A stretch of DNA of 64,000 nucleotides, taken from NCBI GenBank assembly GCA_963844205.1, contig CAWJNK010000001.1:1922001-1986000 (forward strand). Direction: 5' to 3'. The notes beneath the pieces are model-generated. The model did not search any database. It was not told where the DNA came from and worked only from the letters and a program-made list of their open reading frames with translations. This stretch comes from DASSUW01 sp963844205. GTDB lineage: Bacteria; Actinomycetota; Thermoleophilia; Solirubrobacterales; Solirubrobacteraceae. Numbering within the stretch: the first letter of the stretch is position 1; each line of letters opens with the position of its first letter. The translations under genes and the position numbers were made by a program. This document shows, piece after piece, positions 1-8,011 of the stretch.

Positions 1-800
1 TCGCTCTGGGAGAGCCGCCGCACGGCGTGCTCGGACGTCAGGTGCATCCGGCTCTGGAGCTTCTGGAAGCTGGGCCGGCCGTCGTCGAACGCGACCACCT
101 CGCCGTCCAGGATCGCCTCGCGGCCGGCCAGCGCGCGCCCGAGCTCCCGCAGCTCCGGGTAGCGGGGCGTGATGTCGCGCCCGCTGCGGGCCTCGAACCG
201 CACGCGGCCGCCCTCGGCGTAGGCGAGCGCACGCACGCCGTCCCACTTGATCTCGTACGCCCACCGGTCGTCGTCCTTTGGCAGCTCGCCGGTCCGGGCG
301 AGCATCGGGGCCAGCTTCTGCGGCATCGGCTCGCGGTCCGGATCCTGCGGCGGATCCATCCGGTGGATCATCCAGTTGTTCCCACCCGTCCGGAACAGGA
401 CGTAGCGGCCCTGGACGCGCTCCCCAGCGAACGTGACCATCACCTCGTCCTCGCGCCACTTGTGCAGCTCGAACGTGCCGCGGTCCCAGATCGTCATCGT
501 CCCGGCGCCGTACTCGCCCTTGGGGATCTCCCCGTGGAAGTCGAGGTACTCGAGCGGGTGGTCCTCGGTCCGGACCGCGAGGTTGTTGCGGCTGGGGTCC
601 TGCGGGATGCCCTTCGGGACCGCCCAGGAGGCGAGCGTGCCGTCGTGCTCGAGCCGCAGGTCCCAGTGCAGCGAGCGGGCGTGGTGCTCCTGGACCACGA
701 ACCTCGGAGTGCGTCCGTCGTCGCCTCCCGCGCCACCGGACGGCTCCGTAGTGGCGGAGAAGTCCCGCTTACGCCGGTACGAATCCAGGTTGCCTGTCAT
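1..800 (-). CDS. ATP-dependent DNA ligase with N-terminal 3'-phosphoesterase domain (LigD-like), 3' end outside window
   Basis: The reading frame opens at an ATG at 800 and runs off the left edge, giving 266 residues. Residues about 34-150 look like the LigD 3'-phosphoesterase domain (HHARSLHWDLRLEHDG with its His/Asp residues, and GEIPKGEYGAG). A ligase adenylation domain follows, with motif YEIKWDGVRA (nucleophile Lys185) and LDGEVV near 231. Enzymes of this family repair double-strand breaks with Ku, sealing ends after 3' clean-up. No polymerase domain precedes it, so this is the PE-ligase form unless a polymerase lies downstream. It is divergent from the STAS gene at 865. Confidence 0.9.
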   Translation of the reverse strand, partial: MTGNLDSYRRKRDFSATTEPSGGAGGDDGRTPRFVVQEHHARSLHWDLRLEHDGTLASWAVPKGIPQDPSRNNLAVRTEDHPLEYLDFHGEIPKGEYGAGTMTIWDRGTFELHKWREDEVMVTFAGERVQGRYVLFRTGGNNWMIHRMDPPQDPDREPMPQKLAPMLARTGELPKDDDRWAYEIKWDGVRALAYAEGGRVRFEARSGRDITPRYPELRELGRALAGREAILDGEVVAFDDGRPSFQKLQSRMHLTSEHAVRRLSQS

Positions 801-864
801 GAGATTGCGGGTAATGCCCCTTCGGAGTTACGCGGCCGGGGTTGCGGGTATCTTGCATGCCCGT

Positions 865-1236
865 ATGGAAGCCAATCCCATCGTGCTCGACGACACCGCG
901 GGGGATGTCGTGGTGGTCGTCGTCGAAGGAGAGCACGACATCTACACCGCCCCCACGCTGCGAGAGCGGCTTGAGGAGGCCCTCGATCGCGGCGGCGGCA
1001 TCGTCGTCGATCTGACGGCCGCAACGTTCGTCGACTCTTCCGTGCTCGGCGCGCTGCTCGATGCACGCCGCCGCGCCCTGGAGGCGAATCAGGGATTCGT
1101 CGTCTGCGTGGGCGAGACCGTTGAGCCGGGGGTGCAGCGGATCCTGGACATCACCGGCCTGGTACCGGTCCTGCCGGTGCTGCGGCAGCGCGAGGAGGCC
1201 ATCAAGGCGGCAAGGACGAACGGCGCAGGCGAATGA
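865..1236 (+). CDS. STAS-domain anti-anti-sigma factor
   Basis: This 123-residue single STAS domain resembles SpoIIAA/RsbV. The conserved loop TFVDSSVLGALL places the expected phosphorylatable serine at Ser58, after Asp57. In this family the unphosphorylated protein binds an anti-sigma kinase and frees a SigB/SigF-type sigma factor. Its last four bases (ATGA) overlap the start of the HATPase gene, which is its probable partner. The ATG at 865 was chosen because it begins just before the first STAS strand; an in-frame TTG at 853 is possible. No strong ribosome-binding site is visible. Confidence 0.88.
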   Translation: MEANPIVLDDTAGDVVVVVVEGEHDIYTAPTLRERLEEALDRGGGIVVDLTAATFVDSSVLGALLDARRRALEANQGFVVCVGETVEPGVQRILDITGLVPVLPVLRQREEAIKAARTNGAGE

Positions 1237-1733
1237 CGGGCAGCCCTGAAGTCGTGCTCACGATGCCGGCGCGTCCCGAGGGCGTCGGCGTGGTGCGGCA
1301 GGCGCTGGCCGGGATGGCCGACGCGCTCGACTTCGAGGCCTCCGTGCTGGCGGACATGAAGATGGCCGTCACCGAGGCCTGCACGAACGTCGTCGTCCAC
1401 GCCTACGACTCAGACACCGGGCTGCTCGAGGTCGAGATGCGCGCCACCGACGAGGGGCTGACGATCGTGGTCCGCGACCACGGCTCCGGCATCCAGCCGC
1501 GCCCTGCCCGGTCCGAGCCGCCGGCGCTCGGGCTCGGCCTCCCGCTGATCGCCGCGCTGTCCGACGCGTTCGAGCTGCGCGGGAGCGCCGGCAGCGGCAC
1601 CGAGGTGCGGATGACGTTCACCTACAACCGCGAGAACGACCCCGCGGACTCCAACCCCGTCACCGGCACGGTCGGGATCGACGGCCGCTGGGACCCGGAC
1701 GCTCCCTCCCAGGGCGCGCCCGCGGGGGGTTGA
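1233..1733 (+). CDS. RsbW/SpoIIAB-like anti-sigma factor, serine kinase-type HATPase
   Basis: This 166-residue protein has the GHKL ATPase signatures of RsbW-type kinases: the N box (VTEACTNVVVHAY, Glu48 and Asn52), the G1 box DHGSG near 82-86 and the G2 box LGLGLPLI near 99-106. Such proteins hold a SigB/SigF sigma factor and phosphorylate the STAS partner. The upstream STAS gene overlaps by ATGA, so the two are translationally coupled. About 30 residues after the ATPase fold are low-complexity and of unknown role. No sigma gene is adjacent; candidates are at 11537 and 19288. Confidence 0.88.
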   Translation: MTGSPEVVLTMPARPEGVGVVRQALAGMADALDFEASVLADMKMAVTEACTNVVVHAYDSDTGLLEVEMRATDEGLTIVVRDHGSGIQPRPARSEPPALGLGLPLIAALSDAFELRGSAGSGTEVRMTFTYNRENDPADSNPVTGTVGIDGRWDPDAPSQGAPAGG

Positions 1734-1796
1734 ACCCGCTCGAATCCGGGGTACCGTTTCCGGTACCGCGCGACCGACGAACGGGAGGCTTGTCGA

Positions 1797-2087
1797 ATGC
1801 CGAATATCGCTGTTACCCCTGAGCAGCTCCAGTCCGTTGCCAGCCAGCTGAACGCCGGCGCCGCCAACATCGAGTCGATCCTCTCGCAGCTGGCCGGCCA
1901 GGTCGCGCCGCTGCAGAGCGAGTGGCAGGGCGTCGCCCAGGCCCGCTTCCAGGAGCTGTGGGCCGAATGGCAGCGCTCCGGCCGCGGGATCCAGGAAGCG
2001 CTGCACGGCATCTCGCAGCTCACCCAGCAGGCCGGCGCCAACTACGGCGACACCGAGCAGGCGATCGCCTCCTCGTTCGGCCGGTAG
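1797..2087 (+). CDS. WXG100 family protein (ESAT-6-like)
   Basis: The 96-residue sequence is predicted to be all helical, with a central Trp-Gln-Gly turn at residues 43-45 (SEWQGVAQARF). This is the hairpin hallmark of WXG100 proteins, usually exported by type VII (ESX) systems. The length matches the family. GGGAGG precedes the ATG by about 8 bases. It is followed by a second WXG-like gene and a large WXG-toxin gene in the same direction, so it is probably a secretion partner of the toxin. No EccC/EssC ATPase gene lies in the window. Confidence 0.9.
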   Translation: MPNIAVTPEQLQSVASQLNAGAANIESILSQLAGQVAPLQSEWQGVAQARFQELWAEWQRSGRGIQEALHGISQLTQQAGANYGDTEQAIASSFGR

Positions 2088-2105
2088 GCATCCCGGCGCA
2101 CGGCC

Positions 2106-2402
2106 GTGCGCATATCGGTCGTACCTGAGGAGCTGCGCGGGCTCGGCTCGCGCATCGGAGGCGTCGGCGCCGACGTCGTAGCGACGCGCGGCGTGCTGAT
2201 GGGCTCCGCCGAGGGCGCAGGCGCCGCCACCGGGTCGCCCGAGGCGGCGGGCGCGTTCGAGGACATGTGCTCGGCCTGGTCGGGCACGCTCGCGCGCTCC
2301 GGCGCCGCGATCACCGCCACGGGCGCGGCCGTCAACGCGGCCGCCGCCCTCTACCAGCTCGTGGACAGCTCGGTCATGCCGCTGCTGGGCGGAGGCGACT
2401 GA
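2106..2402 (+). CDS. Small WXG-like protein preceding the toxin
   Basis: This 98-residue, Ala/Gly-rich helical protein starts at GTG 2106 and carries a Trp-Ser-Gly at residues 58-60. That fits a divergent WXG100-like helical hairpin. Its TGA stop (2400-2402) shares a base with the ATG of the toxin gene, so translation is coupled. By analogy with LXG and WXG toxin loci it may be a chaperone or co-secreted partner of the large protein. Family membership rests on size, helix content, the WxG turn and context, not on strong similarity. Confidence 0.72.
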   Translation: MRISVVPEELRGLGSRIGGVGADVVATRGVLMGSAEGAGAATGSPEAAGAFEDMCSAWSGTLARSGAAITATGAAVNAAAALYQLVDSSVMPLLGGGD

Positions 2403-3949
2403 TGGGCTCGGCGACGGCCGGCAGCTCCGGCGTCCCCGGCGACCCCGGCGTCCTGCGCGGGGCGGCGATGAGCTTCGGCGGCGCGTCCGGACACCTCGAC
2501 GGCCTCGCCGGCGACCTCTCGGGCGCGGCGCCCGGGAGCTGGAGCGGGCCGGCGAGCGTCGCCTGCCAGGCGATGTGCCGGCTGCTCGCGAACAACCTCG
2601 ACACGAGCTCGGACGCGTTCCGGATGGTCGCGCTCGCGCTGCGCCGGCTCGCGGACGAGATCGAGGCGGCGCAGGAGAAGGCGGCGGCCGCGCTGTCCGC
2701 CGCCGCGCAGGCGGACCAGGCGGCCGACGGGCTGAGCCTGCGGGCGTCGGTGCTCGAGGAGGAGTCGCCGATCGCGCTCATCGGCCAGCTGCGCGACGAG
2801 GCCACGGGCCTGCGCGCGGTCGCGCTCGCGGCGCGCGAGGAGGCCGAGGCGGCGGCGCTGGTGGCGGCCGGCGTGTTCGCGCAGGCCGCCGGAATGGCGC
2901 CGGAGCCGCCGCCCCCGCCGGCGCCCCCGAAGGAGGACGGGGGCGGGTTCCTGGACGGCGCCGTCAACTTCGTGACGTCGGTCCCCGGCACGCTCAAGGA
3001 CGGCTACGACGGAGCGAACGCGTGGATCGACGACCGCCAGGAGGACATGGACGGGCTCGTCCACGGGCTGACCGGGCATCTCCCCGGGCCGCTCGAGTGG
3101 GCGGCGAACAACGCGTACTCGTGGAGCCCGATGTCGCCGAAGTTCAGCGTCGACTTCGCGCAGGGCGTCGGCGACTGGGGCGTCGGGCTGATCGAGGCGA
3201 CGCCGATGCTGGTCCGGCTCACGCCGCAGTACGGCATGTTCGACCCGCAGGGGCAGCGCGAGCAGCAGCAGCAACTCGTCGACGGCCTCGGCTACGCGTG
3301 GGACCACCCGGGAGACACGCTCAAGGCCGTGACCGGCTGGAACCACGTCGAGAACGGCGAGCCGGGCCGGATGGCCGGGCAGGCGGCGCCGGACGTGCTG
3401 CTGGCGATCCTCAGCGGCGGTGGCTCGGTGGCGGCGAAGAGCGCGACGACGAGCGCCAAGGTCCTCGACGTAGCGGAGGACGCGAGCACGCTGCGCCGAG
3501 CCGCGGCGGGCGGGGCGGCGGTGACGGACGACGTCGTCCGCAGCGGCCGCGTCCCCGAGGCGGTCGTGCACGACGCCCAGGGCCGCCTGCTCATCAACGG
3601 CCGCCCGCCGAACAACGCCGGCATCTTCCCGGGCCTTCACGAGAGGACCGGCGTGCCGTTCACGCAGGAGGGCTTCCCGGACTTCTACGGCAAGGAGGGC
3701 GCGGTGCACACCGCTGCGCCGAACGCTCCCGAGGGGCGCGTCGAGATCGTCATGAAGGGCAACCGCACGACCGACTTCGTGGCCGCCGACCGGGCGGCCG
3801 GGATCGACGCCGCGTACCGCCAGAAGAACGGGCTGACGTGGCATCACCTGGAAGACTGCAGGAGCATGGTGCTGGTCGACCGGACGCTCCACGACGACAC
3901 CGGGCATCACGGCGCCGTGTCCCTGTTCAAGGCCGGCATCTGCAAGTGA
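2402..3949 (+). CDS. Polymorphic toxin: WXG-like N-terminus, C-terminal WHH-family nuclease
   Basis: The protein has 515 residues. The N-terminal 165 residues are helical with a Trp-Ser-Gly turn at 47-49. A proline-rich hinge (APEPPPPPAPPKEDGG, about 166-181) and a central linker follow. The last 80 residues read as an HNH/Endo VII-type nuclease: FPDFYGKEGAVH, then LTWHHLEDCRSMVLVDRTLH with the Trp-His-His triad at 480-482. This is the WHH toxin signature, implying DNA or RNA cleavage after delivery. The ATG at 2402 overlaps the preceding stop; a longer upstream frame is only a shadow of the WXG-like gene. The SUKH gene 4 bases downstream is its likely immunity gene. Confidence 0.87.
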   Translation: MGSATAGSSGVPGDPGVLRGAAMSFGGASGHLDGLAGDLSGAAPGSWSGPASVACQAMCRLLANNLDTSSDAFRMVALALRRLADEIEAAQEKAAAALSAAAQADQAADGLSLRASVLEEESPIALIGQLRDEATGLRAVALAAREEAEAAALVAAGVFAQAAGMAPEPPPPPAPPKEDGGGFLDGAVNFVTSVPGTLKDGYDGANAWIDDRQEDMDGLVHGLTGHLPGPLEWAANNAYSWSPMSPKFSVDFAQGVGDWGVGLIEATPMLVRLTPQYGMFDPQGQREQQQQLVDGLGYAWDHPGDTLKAVTGWNHVENGEPGRMAGQAAPDVLLAILSGGGSVAAKSATTSAKVLDVAEDASTLRRAAAGGAAVTDDVVRSGRVPEAVVHDAQGRLLINGRPPNNAGIFPGLHERTGVPFTQEGFPDFYGKEGAVHTAAPNAPEGRVEIVMKGNRTTDFVAADRAAGIDAAYRQKNGLTWHHLEDCRSMVLVDRTLHDDTGHHGAVSLFKAGICK

Positions 3950-3953
3950 GCTC

Positions 3954-4379
3954 GTGCAGGAGCTGATCAACCCGCAGATCGAGCACTACGAGGTCGCCCC
4001 TGCCCCGACCGAGGAGGACGTCCGGGCGACGTGCGCCGAGTTCGGGTTCGAGCCGTCCGGCGAGCTCGTCGAGTTCGCGACCGAGCTCGGCGGCCACGGC
4101 TTCGGCCCGAATCACCTGCCTGGCCTCGACGAGGAGATGCTGAACGTCGTCTACACGTTCCGGCCCGATCGCGAGCTCGAGTACGCGGTGCTGCGCGAGG
4201 CCAAGCGCAACCTGCCCGGCTACATGCCGCTCGCCGACTGCAACGGCAACGAGCTGTGGCTGCGGATCGACGACGGCAGCGTGATCCTCTACAACCAGGA
4301 GTCCTACGAGGGCGAGGAGGAGCTCGTCCTCGTCGCGACCGACCTGCGCGGCCTCGTCGGCGGCCTCGAGCCGCTCTAA
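3954..4379 (+). CDS. SUKH (SMI1/KNR4) family immunity protein
   Basis: This 141-residue protein has the SUKH pattern: an N-terminal EEDVRATCAEFGFEPSGELVEF segment, a middle region, then LPGYMPLADCNGNELWLRID followed by a strand-rich end. SUKH proteins commonly neutralise nuclease toxins, and SUKH-WHH pairs are well known. It starts at GTG 3954, four bases after the toxin stop, so toxin and antidote are co-transcribed. Its TAA stop overlaps the stop of the opposing SseB-like gene by three bases. Binding to this particular toxin is inferred from adjacency. Confidence 0.8.
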   Translation: MQELINPQIEHYEVAPAPTEEDVRATCAEFGFEPSGELVEFATELGGHGFGPNHLPGLDEEMLNVVYTFRPDRELEYAVLREAKRNLPGYMPLADCNGNELWLRIDDGSVILYNQESYEGEEELVLVATDLRGLVGGLEPL

Positions 4380-5149
4380 CGCCGGAACACCGGAGGAGCG
4401 CTCTCGGCCAGCGCCGCCAGGACCGCGTCGCGCTCGACGATCGTGAGCTCGAGCCGGACGCCGGGCAGGTGCGGGCGCAGGGCCGCCAGCCCGGCCTGGA
4501 GCGCCTCCTCGGCCGGCGCCGTCTCGCGCGGCGGCGGGATGTCGAGCCCGAGCCACAGGCGGCGGGTCTGGTCCTCGGTTGGGCCCTCGAAGACATAGGC
4601 GGCAGCGACCGGCGCGTGCGGCTCGAGCGCGCGGGCGAGGGCGGCCGTGGCCGCGGGCGGGAGCGGCGGGTCGGGCGCACGCAGCCGCAGCGGCGTGCGG
4701 CGGCCCTCGCCGACCGGCGCCGGCGCGCCGGGATCCGAGACGCCGGACGCCAGCGCCCGCAGGTCCGCGTGGTCGAGCACCGCCGCCACCGGGCCGGCGA
4801 TGTCGACCGCGACCGCGGTCAGCCCCTGGTCGCGGATCAGCGCCGCCATCGCCCGGCCTGGCCCGCCGGCCGTCCGGTCCGTCCCGCCCCAGGCGCCGAG
4901 CGTGCCCGGCCCGCTGAACGCGAGCGCCACGAGCCGCCCGTCGCCGCCGCGCATGACCGCGAGGGGTGCCGCGGCGTCCCGGGCGCCACGATTGTCGGCG
5001 GCCACGGCCTCGTCGCCGCCGGCCGCGGGCACGTTCCCCTCGCGCGGCGTCAGCGCGACGATCAGCGTGCCGCCGAGGATCGCCTCCAGCACGCCGGCCG
5101 GCGCGCCCGCGGCCAGGGCGGCGCGCAGCGGCTCGTTGTCCGGAAGCAC
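4376..5149 (-). CDS. SseB-like protein
   Basis: This 257-residue protein starts at GTG 5149, with GGAG four bases upstream and five bases after the stop of the sigma factor gene. The N-terminal part (LIVALTPREG, then PLAVMRGGDGRLVALAFSGPGTLGAW) matches the SseB N-terminal fold. The C-terminal part (AAYVFEGPTEDQTRRLWLGLDI) matches the SseB C-terminal domain. In bacteria without type III secretion these proteins have no settled function. It is probably co-transcribed with the sigma factor. A longer reading frame continuing upstream is antisense shadow over the sigma gene. Confidence 0.75.
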   Translation of the reverse strand: MLPDNEPLRAALAAGAPAGVLEAILGGTLIVALTPREGNVPAAGGDEAVAADNRGARDAAAPLAVMRGGDGRLVALAFSGPGTLGAWGGTDRTAGGPGRAMAALIRDQGLTAVAVDIAGPVAAVLDHADLRALASGVSDPGAPAPVGEGRRTPLRLRAPDPPLPPAATAALARALEPHAPVAAAYVFEGPTEDQTRRLWLGLDIPPPRETAPAEEALQAGLAALRPHLPGVRLELTIVERDAVLAALAESAPPVFRR

Positions 5150-5154
5150 CGCTC

Positions 5155-6213
5155 CTAAGCGGCCTGGCGCAGCGCGTCCAGCTCGCGCATGCGGCCGAGC
5201 CGGCCGAGCGCCTTGGACTCGATCTGCCGCACCCGCTCCGGGGTTATCCCGAGGCGGCGGCCGATCTCGCGCAGCGGTGTCGGTTCGCCGCCGTCGATCC
5301 CGTACCGGAGCGCGACGACCGTGCGCTCCCGCTCGGGCAGCTCGTTGAGCGCGTGCCGGAGGGCCTGCTCGCGCAGCGAGATGTGCACCTCGTCCTCGGG
5401 CCCGGGCGCGTCGGCGGGCAGCAGGTCGCCGAACGACGCGTCCTCCTCCTCGCCCAGCGGCCGGTCCAGCGACGTCACGGTGCGGGCGGCGTCGCGCAGG
5501 GCGTGCAGGTCGGAGACGGAGATCTGCGCCTCGGCGGCGACCTCGGCGTCGCTCGGCGACCGGTCGAGCTTGAGCGTGAGCGCGTTCTCGGCCCGCGCCA
5601 CCTTGCGCTGCGTCCGCACGAGGTTGATCGGCAGCTTGATCGTGCGCGCCTTCGCGTCCATCCCGCGCTCGACCGCCTGGCGGATCCACCACGTCGCGTA
5701 GGTCGAGAACCGATACCCGCGGCGCCAGTCGAACTTCTCGACCGCGCGGATGAGCCCCAGGATGCCCTCCTGGATGAGATCGAGCAGCGTCAGCTCCGAC
5801 CCCTGGTACTTCTTGGCGATCGAGACCACCAGGCGCAGGTTCGCGTTGATCATGCGCTCCTTCGCCGCCAGGTCGCCGCGCTCGATGTTGCGTGCGAGCT
5901 CGATCTCCTCCTCCGGCGTGAGCAGCCGGTGGCGGCCGATCTCGTTGAGGAACAGCTGCAGCGTGTCGGTCGTGACGTGGGCGAGCGCCGCGTCGTCGAC
6001 GGGCGCGACCGGCGCCGACTCGCGCCCGCAATCGTCGCGCAGCGTGATCCCGCGCGCGTCGAGCTGCTCGTACAGCCCGCCGAGGTCGTTCTCCTCCAGC
6101 TCCAGCGCCTGGGCGAACTCGTCGACCTCGCTGAGCTCGAGGCAGCCGCGATCCTCGCCGCGGTCGAGCAGCGCTGCGAGAGCTCCGCTGAAGGCGTCCT
6201 GTCCCGAGCTCAT
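5155..6213 (-). CDS. RNA polymerase sigma-70 factor, RpoD/HrdB type
   Basis: This 352-residue sigma factor has region 1.2 (DTLQLFLNEIGRHRLLTPEE), the region 2 core (ANLRLVVSIAKKYQG, LDLIQEGILGLIRAVEKFDW, STYATWWIRQAVER), region 3 (KLPINLVRTQRKV) and region 4 (LPERERTVVALRYGIDG, EIGRRLGITPERVRQIESKA). These belong to group 1/2 sigma factors that read -35/-10 housekeeping-type promoters. The N-terminus before region 1.2 has only about 80 residues, so it may be a group 2 paralogue rather than the main SigA. It lies upstream of the SseB-like gene and divergent from the membrane protein at 6339. Confidence 0.93.
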   Translation of the reverse strand: MSSGQDAFSGALAALLDRGEDRGCLELSEVDEFAQALELEENDLGGLYEQLDARGITLRDDCGRESAPVAPVDDAALAHVTTDTLQLFLNEIGRHRLLTPEEEIELARNIERGDLAAKERMINANLRLVVSIAKKYQGSELTLLDLIQEGILGLIRAVEKFDWRRGYRFSTYATWWIRQAVERGMDAKARTIKLPINLVRTQRKVARAENALTLKLDRSPSDAEVAAEAQISVSDLHALRDAARTVTSLDRPLGEEEDASFGDLLPADAPGPEDEVHISLREQALRHALNELPERERTVVALRYGIDGGEPTPLREIGRRLGITPERVRQIESKALGRLGRMRELDALRQAA

Positions 6214-6274
6214 ACCTGAATCTTCGTCACCGGAAGCCCAAACCTATAAACGCGGGCGCACCACAAGCCGGGGC

Positions 6275-6301
6275 GTTTGCCCTGCCTGTCACCACGGGAA
6301 C
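6275..6301 (+). promoter_or_regulatory. Possible SigB/SigF-type promoter
   Basis: GTTTGC (6275-6280) is separated by 15 bases from GGGAAC (6296-6301), 37 bases before the ATG of the membrane protein gene. It resembles the GTTT/GGGTA consensus of SigB/SigF-type factors and the stronger sites at 11517, 13123 and 17198. The -10 differs from GGGTAG at two positions, so this is the weakest of the set. Confidence 0.38.
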
Positions 6302-6338
6302 AAAAAGAATAGAACCCAAAGTCGGGAGGGGACGTCGA

Positions 6339-6998
6339 ATGTTCGAGCGCTTCAAGCGCACTGGAAATGGCTCGACGGCGGTCGCGGAGCGGCCCGTCGA
6401 GAGCACCAACGGCACGACCACCGCCACGCGCGCCGCGCCGGTCGACCGCGAGCAGATGCACGCGGTCCGCGCACGGCAGCGGGAGGAGTACGGCGGCATC
6501 AACTGGGGCGCGGCCTTCTTCGGCTGGCTCGTGGCCGTCGGCCTCGGGGCGCTGCTGGTCGGTCTCCTGGCGGCCGCGGGCGCCGCCGTCGGGCTGACCG
6601 CGCTGTCGGAGAGCGACGCTGCGGGCAACGCGGAGGAGATCGGCGTCGGCGGAGCGATTGCGCTGCTTGCGGCGCTGGCCATCGCGTACTTCGCCGGCGG
6701 CTACGTCGCCGGGCGGATGTCGCGCTTCGACGGTGCCCGCCAGGGCATGGCGACCTGGCTGCTGGGCCTGATCGTGACCGTCGCGCTGGCCGTGGTCGGT
6801 GCGGTGCTGGGCTCCGAGTACAACGTGCTGGAGCGGCTCGACCTGCCCGCCCTGCCGGTGGGCGACTCCGAGCTCGCCACCGGCGGCGTTCTCGCGCTGC
6901 TGATCGTGGTCGTCGGCACGCTGATCGCGGCCGTGGCCGGCGGCAAGGCGGGCGAGCGCTACCACCGGAAGGTCGACCGCGCCGGGTTCGTCGACTGA
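6339..6998 (+). CDS. Multi-pass membrane protein of unknown function
   Basis: This 219-residue protein has a hydrophilic N-terminus of about 50 residues. About four hydrophobic spans follow: GAAFFGWLVAVGLGALLVGL, the span around IALLAALAIAYFAGGYVAG, WLLGLIVTVALAVVGAVLG and VLALLIVVVGTLIAAVAGG. Similar Ala/Gly-rich four-helix proteins are common in actinobacteria without known function. An SD-like GGAGGGGA lies about 7 bases before the ATG. A possible stress-sigma promoter lies upstream, and a Crp-like regulator gene follows in the same direction. Confidence 0.75.
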   Translation: MFERFKRTGNGSTAVAERPVESTNGTTTATRAAPVDREQMHAVRARQREEYGGINWGAAFFGWLVAVGLGALLVGLLAAAGAAVGLTALSESDAAGNAEEIGVGGAIALLAALAIAYFAGGYVAGRMSRFDGARQGMATWLLGLIVTVALAVVGAVLGSEYNVLERLDLPALPVGDSELATGGVLALLIVVVGTLIAAVAGGKAGERYHRKVDRAGFVD

Positions 6999-7055
6999 AG
7001 CCGGGCGCATCTCCGGCGTCTGGAATCCGACCACGCCGGGTAGGCGATCAGACAC

Positions 7056-7970
7056 GTGAGCACTGGACCCGCTCGAGTCACCAGAGGCACGGAGTCGGTC
7101 CGCCTCCTGGAGGCGGACCCGGAGCTCGGCGCGCTTTTGACCGGCACCCGCCGCGCGGACGCGGAGCGCGAGCTGGTCGTCCGCACGCACCGGCTCTCGG
7201 TCGGCCCGTGGGACGTCACGCGGCTCTCGGGCGCCAGCGGCGACCACGTCGGCCTGCTGGTGCTCGACGGCGTGCTCTCGCGCGAGCTGGTGGTGGCCGA
7301 CCACGTCAGCGCCGAGCTGCTCGGGCCCGGCGACCTCGTGCGCCCCTGGCAGGGCAGCACCGGTGCCGGCCTGCTGCCGGTGCAGGCGGTGTGGTCCGTG
7401 CTCTCGACGGTCACGCTGGCCGTGCTCGACCGCCGCTTCGCCGCCGAGGCCGCGCGCTATCCCGAGATCACCGCCTCGCTCTTCGACCGGCTCGGCGAGC
7501 GCTCGCTGCGGCTCGCGACCACGCAGGCGATCTCGCAGCTCACCCGCGTCGACCGCCGGCTCAAGGCGCTGTTCTGGCACCTCGCCGAGCGCTGGGGCCG
7601 CGTCTCCGGCGACGGCGTCGTGGTGCCGCTCGCGCTCACCCACCGCATCCTCGGCCAGCTCGTCGGCGCCCGCCGCCCGACCGTGTCGACCGCGCTCAGC
7701 GAGCTCGCCGAGCGCGGCGAGCTCACCCGGCGGCCCGACGGCTCGTGGCTCCTGCGTGGCGACCCCCCGGACGCGCAGACCCTCGCCCGCCGGCCCACGG
7801 CCGCCGAGCTGCGCGGCGAGGACGTCCTGCGCCCCTCGCGCCGCTTCGTCCGCGAGGAGGAAGACGTCGACCCCGACTCGCTGATCGCCGCCATGGACCG
7901 GCTGCGCGAGGCGCTCGACCCCGGCGAGCTCAGGGAACTTCTGGCACGCCGGGGTGGCGCGGCACGCTAG
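7056..7970 (+). CDS. Crp/Fnr-like transcription regulator
   Basis: This 304-residue protein has a cupin-like effector domain (about 15-150, with GLLVLDGVLSRELVVADH and LLGPGDLVRPW) and a Crp-type winged helix (about 165-235). In the latter, PLALTHRILGQLVGARRPTVSTALSEL is the helix-turn-helix. No cAMP phosphate-binding arginine signature (RSA) is visible, so the ligand is unknown. An acidic/basic tail of about 60 residues follows. GTG 7056 was taken as the start. GGGTAG at 7038-7043 may be a -10 element. The ferritin-like gene lies 41 bases downstream. Confidence 0.85.
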   Translation: MSTGPARVTRGTESVRLLEADPELGALLTGTRRADAERELVVRTHRLSVGPWDVTRLSGASGDHVGLLVLDGVLSRELVVADHVSAELLGPGDLVRPWQGSTGAGLLPVQAVWSVLSTVTLAVLDRRFAAEAARYPEITASLFDRLGERSLRLATTQAISQLTRVDRRLKALFWHLAERWGRVSGDGVVVPLALTHRILGQLVGARRPTVSTALSELAERGELTRRPDGSWLLRGDPPDAQTLARRPTAAELRGEDVLRPSRRFVREEEDVDPDSLIAAMDRLREALDPGELRELLARRGGAAR

Positions 7971-8011
7971 TAGCTTGGAACTCGTACTACCGATTCCAAG
8001 GAGACGACGAC

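Noticed and set aside
27..974. A 315-codon rightward frame at the left edge
   Set aside because: It is antisense to the ligase gene, which has complete phosphoesterase and ligase motifs on the minus strand.
4376..6031. A 551-codon leftward frame spanning the sigma factor and the SseB-like gene
   Set aside because: Only its last 257 codons are a recognisable protein; the rest is an out-of-frame shadow of the sigma gene, whose own frame has clear domains.
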